A DNA stretch of 33,855 nt from Oscillospiraceae bacterium (lineage in GTDB: Bacteria > Bacillota > Clostridia > Oscillospirales > Acutalibacteraceae): NCBI GenBank assembly GCA_022508785.1, contig JAFLUN010000002.1, forward strand, positions 16,157 to 50,011, written 5' to 3'. Of this stretch, positions 15,254-24,785 are shown piece after piece. Positions within the stretch are counted from its first letter, which is position 1. Each line of letters begins with the position of its first letter. Made by a program: the position numbers and the translations under genes. Below the pieces are notes generated by a model. The model searched no databases. It saw only the letters and a program-made list of their open reading frames with translations, and had not been told where the DNA came from.

Positions 15254-17008
15254 ATGTCAGAATATAAAATTTACGGCATTAACGGCCCCGTTGTAACCGT
15301 CAAGGGCAAAACGGATTTGCAAATGACGGAAACCGTTTATGTCGGTGAAAAACAGCTTATCGGAGAGGTTATCGGCCTTTCTGAAAATCATGCTACAATT
15401 CAGGTTTATGAAGAAACGGCAGGTCTTACGCCGGGCGAGCCTGTTTTTTCTTCCCGCTCGCCTATGAGTGTAACCTTAGGACCCGGGATAATGAGCAATA
15501 TTTTTGACGGTATTGAGCGACCCCTTGAAAGCGTTCGGGAAATTTCGGGCGCATTCATAGAAAAAGGGATAAATATTCCTGCTGTCAGTGAAACGAAAAA
15601 ATGGGCAGTCACGGTTGCTATTCACGAGGGTGATAAGGTTTTCGGCGGTGAAATTTTGGCTACTTGCCCCGAAACCGACTCAATAACCCATAAATCCCTT
15701 GTTCCGCCAAATGTAAAAGGCACGGTCACAAAAATCGTTCCTGACGGAGAATATACGGTAACCGATACAATAGCGGAGATTACTGACAGCAACGGTAAAA
15801 TCCACGAAATAAAGTTAGCTCAGCGCTGGCCCATAAGAGTGCCGAGACCCGTTAAGGAGCGGTTGCCCCTCGGGAAACCGCTGATAACAGGACAGCGTAT
15901 TATTGACACCGTTTTCCCCATAGCAAAGGGCGGAGCGGCGGCTATCCCCGGCGGCTTCGGTACAGGTAAAACCATGACTCAGCATCAGCTTGCCAAATGG
16001 TGTGACGCCGATATTATAATTTACATCGGCTGCGGTGAGCGCGGCAATGAAATGACTCAGGTACTGAGTGAATTTTCAGAGCTTTCTGACCCGAGAACGG
16101 GGAAATCCCTTCTTTCAAGAACGGTGCTAATTGCCAACACCTCAAATATGCCCGTTGCCGCCCGTGAGGCGTCGATTTATACGGGAATAACCTTAGCTGA
16201 ATATTACAGAGATATGGGGTATCACACCGCAATTATGGCGGACTCCACTTCCCGCTGGGCAGAGGCTTTGAGAGAAATTTCAGGCAGACTTGAAGAAATG
16301 CCTGCCGATGAGGGCTTCCCTGCTTATTTACCGTCACGCCTTTCGGAATTTTATGAAAGAAGCGGTTATTTTGAAAACCTGAACGGTACGGAAGGCTCCG
16401 TTACAATAATCGGCGCGGTTTCTCCCCAGGGCTCCGATTTTTCCGAGCCTGTAACGCAAAATACAAAACGCTTTACGCGCTGTTTCTGGGCGCTGGATAA
16501 ATCCCTTGCGTACGCTCGCCACTACCCTGCAATAAATTGGACAACGTCATACAGTGAGTACACAAACGAGCTTTCGGATTGGTATAAGGAAAATGTTGAC
16601 CCTATGTTCACATCATACCGTGACAGACTTACGGCAATTCTTTCCGAAGAAGCAAATCTTATGGAAATTGTAAAGCTTATTGGCGCTGACGTTCTGCCCG
16701 ACGACCAAAAGCTGATAATTGAAATTGCAAGAGTTATTCGAGTAGGTTTTTTACAGCAAAACGCATTTCACAGTGATGACACTTTTGTGCCTGCGAAAAA
16801 GCAGATGAAAATGATGCAGTCAATTCTTCATCTTTACGACCGTTCAAAAGAGGTTGTGGCACGGCAAATTCCCATTTCCAAAATTACTGCTACGGGACTT
16901 TTCGACAGGCTCATAAAAATGAAATACGATATTCCGAATAAAAATCTCGAAATGTTTGATGATTTAAACAGCAACATTGATGAAGCTATAAACGACATTC
17001 TTCGGTAA
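15254..17008 (+). CDS. ntpA: V-type ATPase catalytic subunit A
   Basis: IPGGFGTGKTMTQHQLAKW P-loop, YIGCGERGNEMTQVL, ADSTSRWAEALREISGRLEEMPADEGFPAYL. Confidence 0.98.
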   Translation: MSEYKIYGINGPVVTVKGKTDLQMTETVYVGEKQLIGEVIGLSENHATIQVYEETAGLTPGEPVFSSRSPMSVTLGPGIMSNIFDGIERPLESVREISGAFIEKGINIPAVSETKKWAVTVAIHEGDKVFGGEILATCPETDSITHKSLVPPNVKGTVTKIVPDGEYTVTDTIAEITDSNGKIHEIKLAQRWPIRVPRPVKERLPLGKPLITGQRIIDTVFPIAKGGAAAIPGGFGTGKTMTQHQLAKWCDADIIIYIGCGERGNEMTQVLSEFSELSDPRTGKSLLSRTVLIANTSNMPVAAREASIYTGITLAEYYRDMGYHTAIMADSTSRWAEALREISGRLEEMPADEGFPAYLPSRLSEFYERSGYFENLNGTEGSVTIIGAVSPQGSDFSEPVTQNTKRFTRCFWALDKSLAYARHYPAINWTTSYSEYTNELSDWYKENVDPMFTSYRDRLTAILSEEANLMEIVKLIGADVLPDDQKLIIEIARVIRVGFLQQNAFHSDDTFVPAKKQMKMMQSILHLYDRSKEVVARQIPISKITATGLFDRLIKMKYDIPNKNLEMFDDLNSNIDEAINDILR

Positions 17009-17020
17009 GGGGTGAAAAAC

Positions 17021-18388
17021 GTGATAATTGAACATACAAAGCTTTGCGAAATCAACGGTTCTCTTGTGACAGTTGACGGTGTAGAAAACCCCGTTTATGA
17101 AGAAATTGCACATTTTTTCCTTGATGACGGAACTATGCGCACGGGAAGAGTTGTTAAAATTGACGGCAAAAAGGTAACTCTTCAGGTTTTTGAGGGAACC
17201 CGCGGAATGTCCGCCTTTAACACAAAAACCGTTTTCACCGGGGAAAGTATGCGTTTGCCCTTATCTCCTGAAATTCTCGGCAGAGTTTTTGACGGTCTTG
17301 GCCGCCCTAAAGACGGACTTGGCGAGATTTACCCCGAAAAAAAACAGGATGTTAACGGCGCACCCATCAATCCCGTTTCCCGTGAATACCCAAAGAACTA
17401 TATTAGAACGGGTATTTCGTCTATTGATGCTCTCGCCACTCTTATAAGAGGGCAAAAGCTCCCGATTTTTTCAGGCTCGGGTATGAAGCACAACGAGCTT
17501 GCCGTTCAGATTGTGCGTCAGTCCACAATAGCCGACAGCGAAGATTTTGCAATCGTTTTCGCCGCAATGGGTGTTAAAAACGACGTTGCAGCGTATTTTC
17601 GTTCGCAATTTGCCGCATCAAACGTTATGAACAGGGTTGTAATGTTCTTAAACCTTGCAAACGACCCGATAATTGAACGAATTATGACCCCAAAATGCGC
17701 CCTTACCGCCGCAGAATATTTGGCTTTTGAACTGGGCAAGCACGTTCTTGTTGTTATGACGGATATGACGTCTTATGCGGAAGCTCTTCGTGAATACAGC
17801 TCTACCAGAGGCGAAATTCCAAGCAGAAAGGGCTTTCCCGGTTATCTGTACTCCGACCTTGCGGCAATTTACGAGCGCGCAGGTATGATAGAGGGTAAAA
17901 AAGGCTCTGTTACGCAAATACCGATTTTAACAATGCCCAATGATGATATAACACACCCCATTCCCGACCTTACGGGGTACATTACCGAGGGGCAGATTGT
18001 TCTTGACCGCAGCCTTGATTCAAAGGGAATTTACCCGCCCGTGAGTGTTTTACCGTCCCTTTCCCGTCTTATGAAGGACGGTATCGGCGAAGGCTTTACA
18101 AGAGAGGATCACCCTGCCCTTTCCAATCAGCTTTTAGCATCTTACGCAAAGGTGCAGGATGCCCGCGCCCTTTCATCGGTTATCGGTGAAGACGAGCTTT
18201 CAGCATCCGATAAAGCACTTTTACAATTCGGAAAAGAGTTTGAGGAAAAGTTTATTTGCCAAAGCTTTACGGAATGCAGAAGCATTGAGCAGACATTGGA
18301 TCTTGGTTGGTCACTTTTGTCGTCGCTTCCCGATTCAGAGCTTGACAGAATTGATGAAAAAATCCTAAAAAAATACTGCAAAAAGTAG
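17021..18388 (+). CDS. ntpB: V-type ATPase subunit B
   Basis: [60 protein letters not shown]. Start set to GTG 17021 because GTG 17012 abuts the RBS AAGGGG. Confidence 0.97.
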   Translation: MIIEHTKLCEINGSLVTVDGVENPVYEEIAHFFLDDGTMRTGRVVKIDGKKVTLQVFEGTRGMSAFNTKTVFTGESMRLPLSPEILGRVFDGLGRPKDGLGEIYPEKKQDVNGAPINPVSREYPKNYIRTGISSIDALATLIRGQKLPIFSGSGMKHNELAVQIVRQSTIADSEDFAIVFAAMGVKNDVAAYFRSQFAASNVMNRVVMFLNLANDPIIERIMTPKCALTAAEYLAFELGKHVLVVMTDMTSYAEALREYSSTRGEIPSRKGFPGYLYSDLAAIYERAGMIEGKKGSVTQIPILTMPNDDITHPIPDLTGYITEGQIVLDRSLDSKGIYPPVSVLPSLSRLMKDGIGEGFTREDHPALSNQLLASYAKVQDARALSSVIGEDELSASDKALLQFGKEFEEKFICQSFTECRSIEQTLDLGWSLLSSLPDSELDRIDEKILKKYCKK

Positions 18389-18417
18389 TTTTTAAAAATT
18401 AAGTGGGAGGTGTTACA

Positions 18418-19038
18418 ATGGCTCAAATCGCCGCAACAAAGGCAAATCTTGCCGCTGCTAAAAAGTCCTTGGAATTAGCAACACTGGGCTTTGAGCTTAT
18501 GGACAGGAAGAAAAATATTCTTGTCCGTGAAATGATGAGCCTTGTTGACGATGCGGCAAAAATCCGCATTGAAGTTAACGAGTGTTATGAAAATGCATAC
18601 CGTTTTTTGCGCCTTGTAAACACTACGCTGGGGTTTTGCGAAAGTTTTGCACACACAGTCCCGATAGACACCTCTCTTTCAATGGATTTTAAATCTGTTA
18701 TGGGTGTTGAAATCCCCGTTATATCCTCGGAAAATCAGCCTTTAATGCCCTATTTCGGTCTTATATCCTCAAACGATTATCTTGATAAGGCTTATGTTTA
18801 TTTTAACGAAGCAAAGCTTAAAACCGTTCGCCTTGCAGAAATTGAATGTGATGTTTACCGCCTTGCCGACGCCATTAAAACAACACGCAAGCGGGCAAAT
18901 GCACTGAACAACATTATGATTCCGAAATTTAATGCGGACATTAAGGCAATCAGCGAAGCGTTAGATGAAAAAGAACGCGAGGATTTCACAAGATTAAAGG
19001 TTATTAAATCAAGAAAAGAAGCAGAAAAAGACCGCTGA
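18418..19038 (+). CDS. ntpD: V-type ATPase subunit D (central rotor)
   Basis: IAATKANLAAAKKSLELATLGFELMDRKKNILVREMM, cluster position; ATG 18418 behind GGGAGG. Confidence 0.94.
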   Translation: MAQIAATKANLAAAKKSLELATLGFELMDRKKNILVREMMSLVDDAAKIRIEVNECYENAYRFLRLVNTTLGFCESFAHTVPIDTSLSMDFKSVMGVEIPVISSENQPLMPYFGLISSNDYLDKAYVYFNEAKLKTVRLAEIECDVYRLADAIKTTRKRANALNNIMIPKFNADIKAISEALDEKEREDFTRLKVIKSRKEAEKDR

Positions 19039-19055
19039 GCGCTCAGCGGTCTTTT
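19027..19055 (+). terminator. Intrinsic terminator overlapping the ntpD stop codon
   Basis: GACCGCTGAGC|GCTCAGCGGTC (19030-19051) perfect palindrome followed by TTTT and preceded by AAAA; the ntpD TGA (19036-19038) lies within the 5' arm. Confidence 0.85.
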
Positions 19056-19071
19056 ATATTCTGAATACTTA

Positions 19072-19995
19072 TTAAAATTCAAGTGTAGCAGTAATCATAT
19101 AATGGTCGGAAACGTTGCTTTTTACATTGTCGTAATGAACTACTGAATAATCATTTGCAGAAAACTCACTGTTTATAAAGATAAAATCAATAGGCGAGCC
19201 TTCCTTGTCTCTTGTCCACGCATTATAAGTCAAAAGATTATCTTTACCGAAGCTTTTTCCCACATTGGTGTAACCGTTTTGTTCCAACGCCGCACAGCCT
19301 TTTCCGTTTGAATACTGATTAAAATCCCCCGTCACAACTATGTAAATACCCTCATACTTTTTGCTGATTTCATCTGCATATTGGGCAATTAACTTTCCGC
19401 CGAGGTTTTGCGCCTCTTCGCTTACATTGTCAAGATGCGTGTTAAAATGAACAAATTTAACATTCGTTTCCCTGTTTTCAAGAACTACATAAGAGCAAAC
19501 TCTGTTACAGCCTGCGCCCTCAAAATACGATTCTTTTTCCGGCGTTTCGGAAATCCAAAACGTGCCGCTGTTAATAAGAATAAATTTATCCTTAAGATAA
19601 AAAATACCGCTCATCTCAGAGGTTTTTTCACTGCCGTCTCCGCCTCTTTTTACTCCGTAGTAACTGTATTGTGGCAAAAGCTCTTCCATTTTTTCAACCC
19701 AGTCGCTGTTCATCTCCTGCACGCCGAGAGTATCGGGCATAATGTTATTTACTTGCTCGGCAAAAAGATGCGCTCTGCGTTTTGTGTACGTACCGTTAAG
19801 AAGATTTCCCCACGGAGCCGCCGTATTAAAGCTTGCAACAAATAACTCGTCTGTATTTTTAATTCGGCTTTCCGCTGATTTAATTTCCACCTTAGGGCTC
19901 ATTGGATATACCGCAAAAAAAATTGCCGATGCCGCACCGAATATGAGTACAACAGAAATTAAAACCGCTAAAATTATTTTCAATTTTTTGTTCAT
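19072..19995 (-). CDS. Membrane-anchored/secreted endonuclease-exonuclease-phosphatase (EEP) family protein
   Basis: N-terminal signal anchor MNKKLKIILAVLISVVLIFGAASAIFF; LGVQEMN, FVHFNTHLDN, VVTGDFNQY, SDHYMITATL. ATG 19995 behind AAAGGGAG. Confidence 0.88.
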   Translation of the reverse strand: MNKKLKIILAVLISVVLIFGAASAIFFAVYPMSPKVEIKSAESRIKNTDELFVASFNTAAPWGNLLNGTYTKRRAHLFAEQVNNIMPDTLGVQEMNSDWVEKMEELLPQYSYYGVKRGGDGSEKTSEMSGIFYLKDKFILINSGTFWISETPEKESYFEGAGCNRVCSYVVLENRETNVKFVHFNTHLDNVSEEAQNLGGKLIAQYADEISKKYEGIYIVVTGDFNQYSNGKGCAALEQNGYTNVGKSFGKDNLLTYNAWTRDKEGSPIDFIFINSEFSANDYSVVHYDNVKSNVSDHYMITATLEF

Positions 19996-20093
19996 TGCCG
20001 TCATTCTCCCTTTGTTATCTTTCTCTTTTAATTTATCACAATTTTTTTTGTCGGTCAATGAAAAATTCAAGAAGCCGTAATCCTTTTTATATA

Positions 20094-20131
20094 TTGTAAA
20101 ATCATATAAAATATGATAATATTATCATATT
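20094..20131 (+). promoter_or_regulatory. trkA promoter with operator-like palindrome over the -10
   Basis: TTGTAA (20094-20099), N17, TAATAT (20117-20122); perfect 22-bp palindrome AATATGATAAT|ATTATCATATT (20110-20131). Confidence 0.65.
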
Positions 20132-20156
20132 CAAGTATTTTACGGAGATTGTGAAG

Positions 20157-21512
20157 ATGAATATTATTATTGCAGGCGGCGGCAAAGTCGGCGAAACGCT
20201 TATAAAACAGCTTTCAGATGAAGAGCATGACATAGTTGTTATTGATAAGAACCCAAAGCTTATTGAACGCTTGGTTAATTCTTACGACGTTTTAGGAATA
20301 TGCGGCAATGCGGCAAACTACGACGTGCAAATGGAAGCAGACGTTGATTCTGCTGATGTTTTCATAGCGTTAACACAGACCGACGAGCTTAATATTCTTT
20401 CCTGTTTAGTTGCAAAAACTGCAGGCGTTAAGCATACAATAGCAAGAGTGCGCAATCCCGATTATAACAAGCAGTTTGCATTCTTCCAAAATGAATTGGG
20501 TCTTAGTATGACGGTAAATCCCGAATATGCCGCAGCCCGTGAAATTGCGAAGGTGCTTCATTTCCCGTCGGCAAACAATATAGAATCCTTTGCAAAGGGC
20601 GCAGTTGACCTTATTGAAATGAAAATAAATTCCAATAATCCCCTTGACAATATGGAGATTACGGAAATCCACAGAAGGTTCCATGTCAACGTGCTTGTTT
20701 GCGCCGTTCAAAGAGGTACGGACGTGTTCATTCCCCGCGGTGATTTCGTATTAAAATCAGGCGATAAGATTCACATTACCGCTTCACGCAAAGAGCTTGT
20801 AAAGTTTATGAAAAAGCTGGGAATTTACAAGCATAAAACTAAAAATATTATGATTATCGGCGGCGGCAAGATAGGCTACTATCTTGCAAAACAGCTTTCC
20901 GAAAACGGCGGGTACAACGTTAAAATCATTGAAAGCGATTTCTCAAGATGCGAATTTCTTTCGGAAGCTCTGCACGATGTGCGAATCGTAAACGGAGACG
21001 GAACCGACCACGATATCCTTTTTGAACAGGGAATTGAATCTGTTGACGCATTCGTAGCACTTACGACGATAGATGAAGAAAATATTATTTCAGCAATGTA
21101 CGCTTCGTCGTTAGGAATAACCAAAACCGTTGCGAAAATTAACAGAGTATCGTCAAAAGTGCTTCAAAGCATCGGTATGGACTCTGCGTTTTCATCAAAA
21201 TTTATTGCGGCGGACAGAATAGTCGGGTACATTAGAGCAATAGGAAATTCAGGCGAATCCAGCGTTCAAACCCTTTACAAGCTTGTTGACGGCAAGGTTG
21301 AAGCCCTTGAATTCTTTATAACTTCGGATTTCGGCAAAACGGGAATCCCCCTTAAAGACCTTAAAATACACAAAGACACGCTCATTGCAAGCATTATACG
21401 GGGTACCCGTGTTATCTTCCCCCGAGGTGATGACACCATTGAAACGGGCGACAGCGTAATTATTGTTTCCAAGAGCAAACAGTTCAGAAGTATTAACGAA
21501 ATTTTCCGATAA
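20157..21512 (+). CDS. trkA: Trk system potassium uptake protein TrkA (two RCK modules)
   Basis: Two Rossmann RCK_N domains (MNIIIAGGGKVGETLIKQL and NIMIIGGGKIGYYLAKQL), each followed by a TrkA_C-like module; 452 aa. Confidence 0.95.
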   Translation: MNIIIAGGGKVGETLIKQLSDEEHDIVVIDKNPKLIERLVNSYDVLGICGNAANYDVQMEADVDSADVFIALTQTDELNILSCLVAKTAGVKHTIARVRNPDYNKQFAFFQNELGLSMTVNPEYAAAREIAKVLHFPSANNIESFAKGAVDLIEMKINSNNPLDNMEITEIHRRFHVNVLVCAVQRGTDVFIPRGDFVLKSGDKIHITASRKELVKFMKKLGIYKHKTKNIMIIGGGKIGYYLAKQLSENGGYNVKIIESDFSRCEFLSEALHDVRIVNGDGTDHDILFEQGIESVDAFVALTTIDEENIISAMYASSLGITKTVAKINRVSSKVLQSIGMDSAFSSKFIAADRIVGYIRAIGNSGESSVQTLYKLVDGKVEALEFFITSDFGKTGIPLKDLKIHKDTLIASIIRGTRVIFPRGDDTIETGDSVIIVSKSKQFRSINEIFR

Positions 21513-21525
21513 GCGAAGGTTGTTT

Positions 21526-22977
21526 ATGAATTACAGGATGATAAGTTCAACCGTAGGGAAGCTCCTTATGATTGAAGCGTTATTTATGGCATTGCCGCTT
21601 TTTGTATCATTTTACTATGCAGAGGGTATTTCCATTGCAGGTGTTTACTCATTTGTTATGGTAATTCTTGTTGTTACGGGCGCTGTTTTGTCAGCTATAA
21701 AGCCGAAAAACCGAAGAATATTTGCCAAAGAGGGCTTTGTTATTGTTGCTCTTTCGTGGATTATGGTTGCGCTTTTCGGCTCCCTTCCCTTTTATTTCAG
21801 CGGTGCAATTCCAAGCTTTACAGACGCTTTTTTTGAAACGGTTTCAGGCCTTACCACAACAGGAGCAAGTATTTTAAACGACATTGAAGCGCTTCCCAAA
21901 AGCCTTCTTTTTTGGCGCAGCTTTACACACTGGATAGGCGGAATGGGCGTTATCGTTTTCGTTCTCGCAATTTTGCCTCAAAAGGACACACAGTCAATGC
22001 ACATTATGCGCGCTGAGGTTCCGGGGCCTATTGTGGGCAAGCTGCTCTCAAAAACGGCGGCAACGGCGAGAATCCTTTATCTGCTTTACACCGCTTTTAC
22101 CCTTTTGGAAGCCTTTATTCTGTACCTTGGCAGTGTTCCCCTTTTTGACAGCATAACCCTTGCCTTTTCAACGGCAGGCACAGGCGGATTTGCCATTAAA
22201 AACGCAAGCATTGCAGCTTATAACAATTTGTATGTTGAAATCGTTATTTCGCTGTTTATGATAATTTTCGGCATAAACTTCAATCTGTTCTATCTTATGC
22301 TCGTCCGTCAGGTAAAAAGAGTATTAAAAAGCGAGGAGCTTTGGGTTTACCTTTCGGTTATAGCGATAAGCACATTCACAATAGCTTGCAACATTTTGCC
22401 GTATGTTAAAACGTTCGGTTCGGCTCTCAGGCAGGCAGGCTTTACGGTTACCTCGATTATTTCCACCACGGGATTTGTTACGGCGGATTTTGACATTTGG
22501 CCCACCTTTTCAAAATGCATTATCGTCGCCCTTATGTTCGTCGGCGGAATGGCAGGCTCCACGGGCGGCGGTCTTAAAGTTGCAAGAATTATTATACTGT
22601 TTAAATCCGCTATTCGTGAAATACGCCGTGCGGTGCGTCCGGGAACCGTTAAGTCAATTAAGCTTGACGGCGCTTTAATTGATAAAGCGACCGTTTCAAC
22701 CGTAAATTCTTATTTTATTCTCTATATGGTTATTATCGGGGTTTCGACTATTCTCGTTTCCTTTAATAATCTTGATTTCACAAGTACCGTTATATCTGTA
22801 ATTACCTGTATAAATAACGTAGGTCCGGGTCTTAATGCAGTAGGACCGACTTGTAATTTTTCAGCGCTTTCCGATTTTACAAAACTTGTTTTGACGGCGG
22901 ATATGTTAATTGGCAGGCTTGAAATTTTCCCGATGCTTATTCTGTTTTCACCTGTTGCATGGAAGAAAAATTCCTGA
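21526..22977 (+). CDS. trkH: Trk-type potassium transporter membrane subunit TrkH
   Basis: Four P-loop motifs: GLTTTGASIL, STAGTGGFAIKN, ISTTGFVTADFD, INNVGPGLNAVGP. ATG 21526. Confidence 0.95.
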   Translation: MNYRMISSTVGKLLMIEALFMALPLFVSFYYAEGISIAGVYSFVMVILVVTGAVLSAIKPKNRRIFAKEGFVIVALSWIMVALFGSLPFYFSGAIPSFTDAFFETVSGLTTTGASILNDIEALPKSLLFWRSFTHWIGGMGVIVFVLAILPQKDTQSMHIMRAEVPGPIVGKLLSKTAATARILYLLYTAFTLLEAFILYLGSVPLFDSITLAFSTAGTGGFAIKNASIAAYNNLYVEIVISLFMIIFGINFNLFYLMLVRQVKRVLKSEELWVYLSVIAISTFTIACNILPYVKTFGSALRQAGFTVTSIISTTGFVTADFDIWPTFSKCIIVALMFVGGMAGSTGGGLKVARIIILFKSAIREIRRAVRPGTVKSIKLDGALIDKATVSTVNSYFILYMVIIGVSTILVSFNNLDFTSTVISVITCINNVGPGLNAVGPTCNFSALSDFTKLVLTADMLIGRLEIFPMLILFSPVAWKKNS

Positions 22978-23023
22978 TGTAACTTAAATAACGGCACTTT
23001 GTACTTTTGAAGGTGATTTTAAT

Positions 23024-24181
23024 ATGCTTCCCAAAAGAATATATGCAAAAATAAACCTTGACAATATTGCAAAAAACATTGGTCTTGTTCGTGAAAAGAT
23101 AGGCGAAAATGTTCGTATTATGGGCATTGTAAAAGCGGACGGCTACGGTCACGGAGCAGTTGAGACCGCAAAACTCCTTTCCGAAATCGGAGTACACGAT
23201 TTGGGCGTTGCCACCGCAGGTGAAGCGGTAAGCTTACGCCGACACGGAATTGACAGCCGCATTTTAATTCTCGGCCACATTTTTCCCGAAGATTTTTCTA
23301 ATGTTTTATCACATCAAATTGATTCTACCGTGTTCGATGTATCCCACGCAAAGAAGCTTTCTGAAGAGGCGCTCAAAAGGGGCGTAAAAGCAGGGGTTTA
23401 CATAAAAATTGACATCGGAATGGGAAGATTGGGATTTCAGGCTGATGAAAACGGGGAAAAACAGATTAAAGAACTGTTCTCTCTTTCGGGGCTTGAAATT
23501 CTCGGCGCATTTTCTCATTTTCCGTGTGCAGATTCAATCGACAAAACGGTAACGGAAGCACAAAGACAAAGGTTTTTTGAATTTACCGACAAACTGATTG
23601 CAGAGGGCTTTCCGCTTCCTTGCAGACACATTTACAACAGCGCCGCCGCAATTTCACTTAACGGCGAGTGCGGCGATTTAGTCCGTTGCGGAATTGTAAT
23701 TTACGGGCTTTATCCGTCGGAAGAATTAAAGAGTGTCTGCACGCTGTACCCTGCAATGGAAATTAAAAGCAGTATTGCATTTATAAAAGATGTCCCGAGT
23801 GGATTTACCGTCAGCTACGGCTCAACCTTTGTGACGGATAAACTAACTAAAATTGCAACCGTAACGGCAGGCTACTCTGACGGTTACCCAAGATACCTGT
23901 CAAATAAAGGTGAAATTCTTGTTCACGGAGTTCGCTGCCCAATAATCGGCAGAGTTTGTATGGATCAGTTAATGGCAGATGTCACAAATGTGCCGAATGT
24001 ACGGACGGGTGACGAGGTAACCCTTGTGGGCACAGACGGGAATGAAACTATCAGCGTTGAGGATATTTCCGACCCGCTTGCCAGGTTCAATTACGAAATA
24101 GTCTGCCTTATAAACAAGCGTGTTCCGAGAGTTTACGTTAAAAACGGAGAAGTAATTAAAATTGAGGATTGTTACGAATAA
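23024..24181 (+). CDS. alr: Alanine racemase
   Basis: GIVKADGYGHGAVETAKLL PLP-lysine motif, TVTAGYSDGYPRYLSN, GRVCMDQLMADVT. Confidence 0.97.
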   Translation: MLPKRIYAKINLDNIAKNIGLVREKIGENVRIMGIVKADGYGHGAVETAKLLSEIGVHDLGVATAGEAVSLRRHGIDSRILILGHIFPEDFSNVLSHQIDSTVFDVSHAKKLSEEALKRGVKAGVYIKIDIGMGRLGFQADENGEKQIKELFSLSGLEILGAFSHFPCADSIDKTVTEAQRQRFFEFTDKLIAEGFPLPCRHIYNSAAAISLNGECGDLVRCGIVIYGLYPSEELKSVCTLYPAMEIKSSIAFIKDVPSGFTVSYGSTFVTDKLTKIATVTAGYSDGYPRYLSNKGEILVHGVRCPIIGRVCMDQLMADVTNVPNVRTGDEVTLVGTDGNETISVEDISDPLARFNYEIVCLINKRVPRVYVKNGEVIKIEDCYE

Positions 24182-24201
24182 ATGAACTGATAATACAGTA
24201 A

Positions 24202-24238
24202 AGCGGAGTGAATTTTAAAATCCACTCCGCTGTTTTTT
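24202..24238. terminator. Intrinsic terminator
   Basis: AGCGGAGTG (24202-24210) / CACTCCGCT (24223-24231) followed by GTTTTTT, between convergent genes. Confidence 0.82.
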
Positions 24239-24253
24239 GTTCTATTTAAACTT

Positions 24254-24748
24254 TTACATTTGAAAAAGTCCGTAAGTAAGGCCTGACATAATAAAACCTG
24301 CAATAAGCACGCCGAGAGCAATTATCGGCAAGGATTTTTTCAGTCTTATGTCAAGAAGAGCCGCCATCAATGCGCCTGTCCAACCGCCCGTGCCGGGGAG
24401 AGGAATGGCAACAAACATTAAAAGCCCCCAAGCTTCATACCGCAAAACCTTTTCTTTGTTTTTCTCCGTTTTCTTTTCCAGCTTATCAACGATTTTTCCG
24501 AAAAACTTAAACCGCCTTAAAAACTCAAAAATTTTTCTTATGAAAAGAATAATAAACGGAATAGGCAGCATATTCCCTGCATAACAAATAAAGAATGCCT
24601 TCCAAAACGGGAGCTCCAAAAGGCGGGCAGCTATCATTCCGCCCCTTATTTCCAAAACAGGCATAAGCGAAATCAAAAAAGCCGTCAGCTCTGCAGGCAT
24701 TTTATCCGTAAAAAAGGCAAGTATTTCTTTAACAATCTGTTCCAGCAT
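24254..24748 (-). CDS. Small multi-drug export family membrane protein (PF06695-like)
   Basis: LISLMPVLEIRGGMIAARLLELPFWKAFFICYAGNMLPIPFIILFI and VAIPLPGTGGWTGALMAALLDI are characteristic. Start at ATG 24748. Confidence 0.85.
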   Translation of the reverse strand: MLEQIVKEILAFFTDKMPAELTAFLISLMPVLEIRGGMIAARLLELPFWKAFFICYAGNMLPIPFIILFIRKIFEFLRRFKFFGKIVDKLEKKTEKNKEKVLRYEAWGLLMFVAIPLPGTGGWTGALMAALLDIRLKKSLPIIALGVLIAGFIMSGLTYGLFQM

Positions 24749-24785
24749 CAGTAATTCCCTCTTTGGCAAGGTGTAAACTCGGGCG

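Noticed and set aside
15254-17008. P-loop variant GGFGTGKT in NtpA as unusual
   Set aside because: Walker A consensus GXXXXGKT is intact and the Pro-to-Gly change is, to my recollection, frequent in clostridial homologues.
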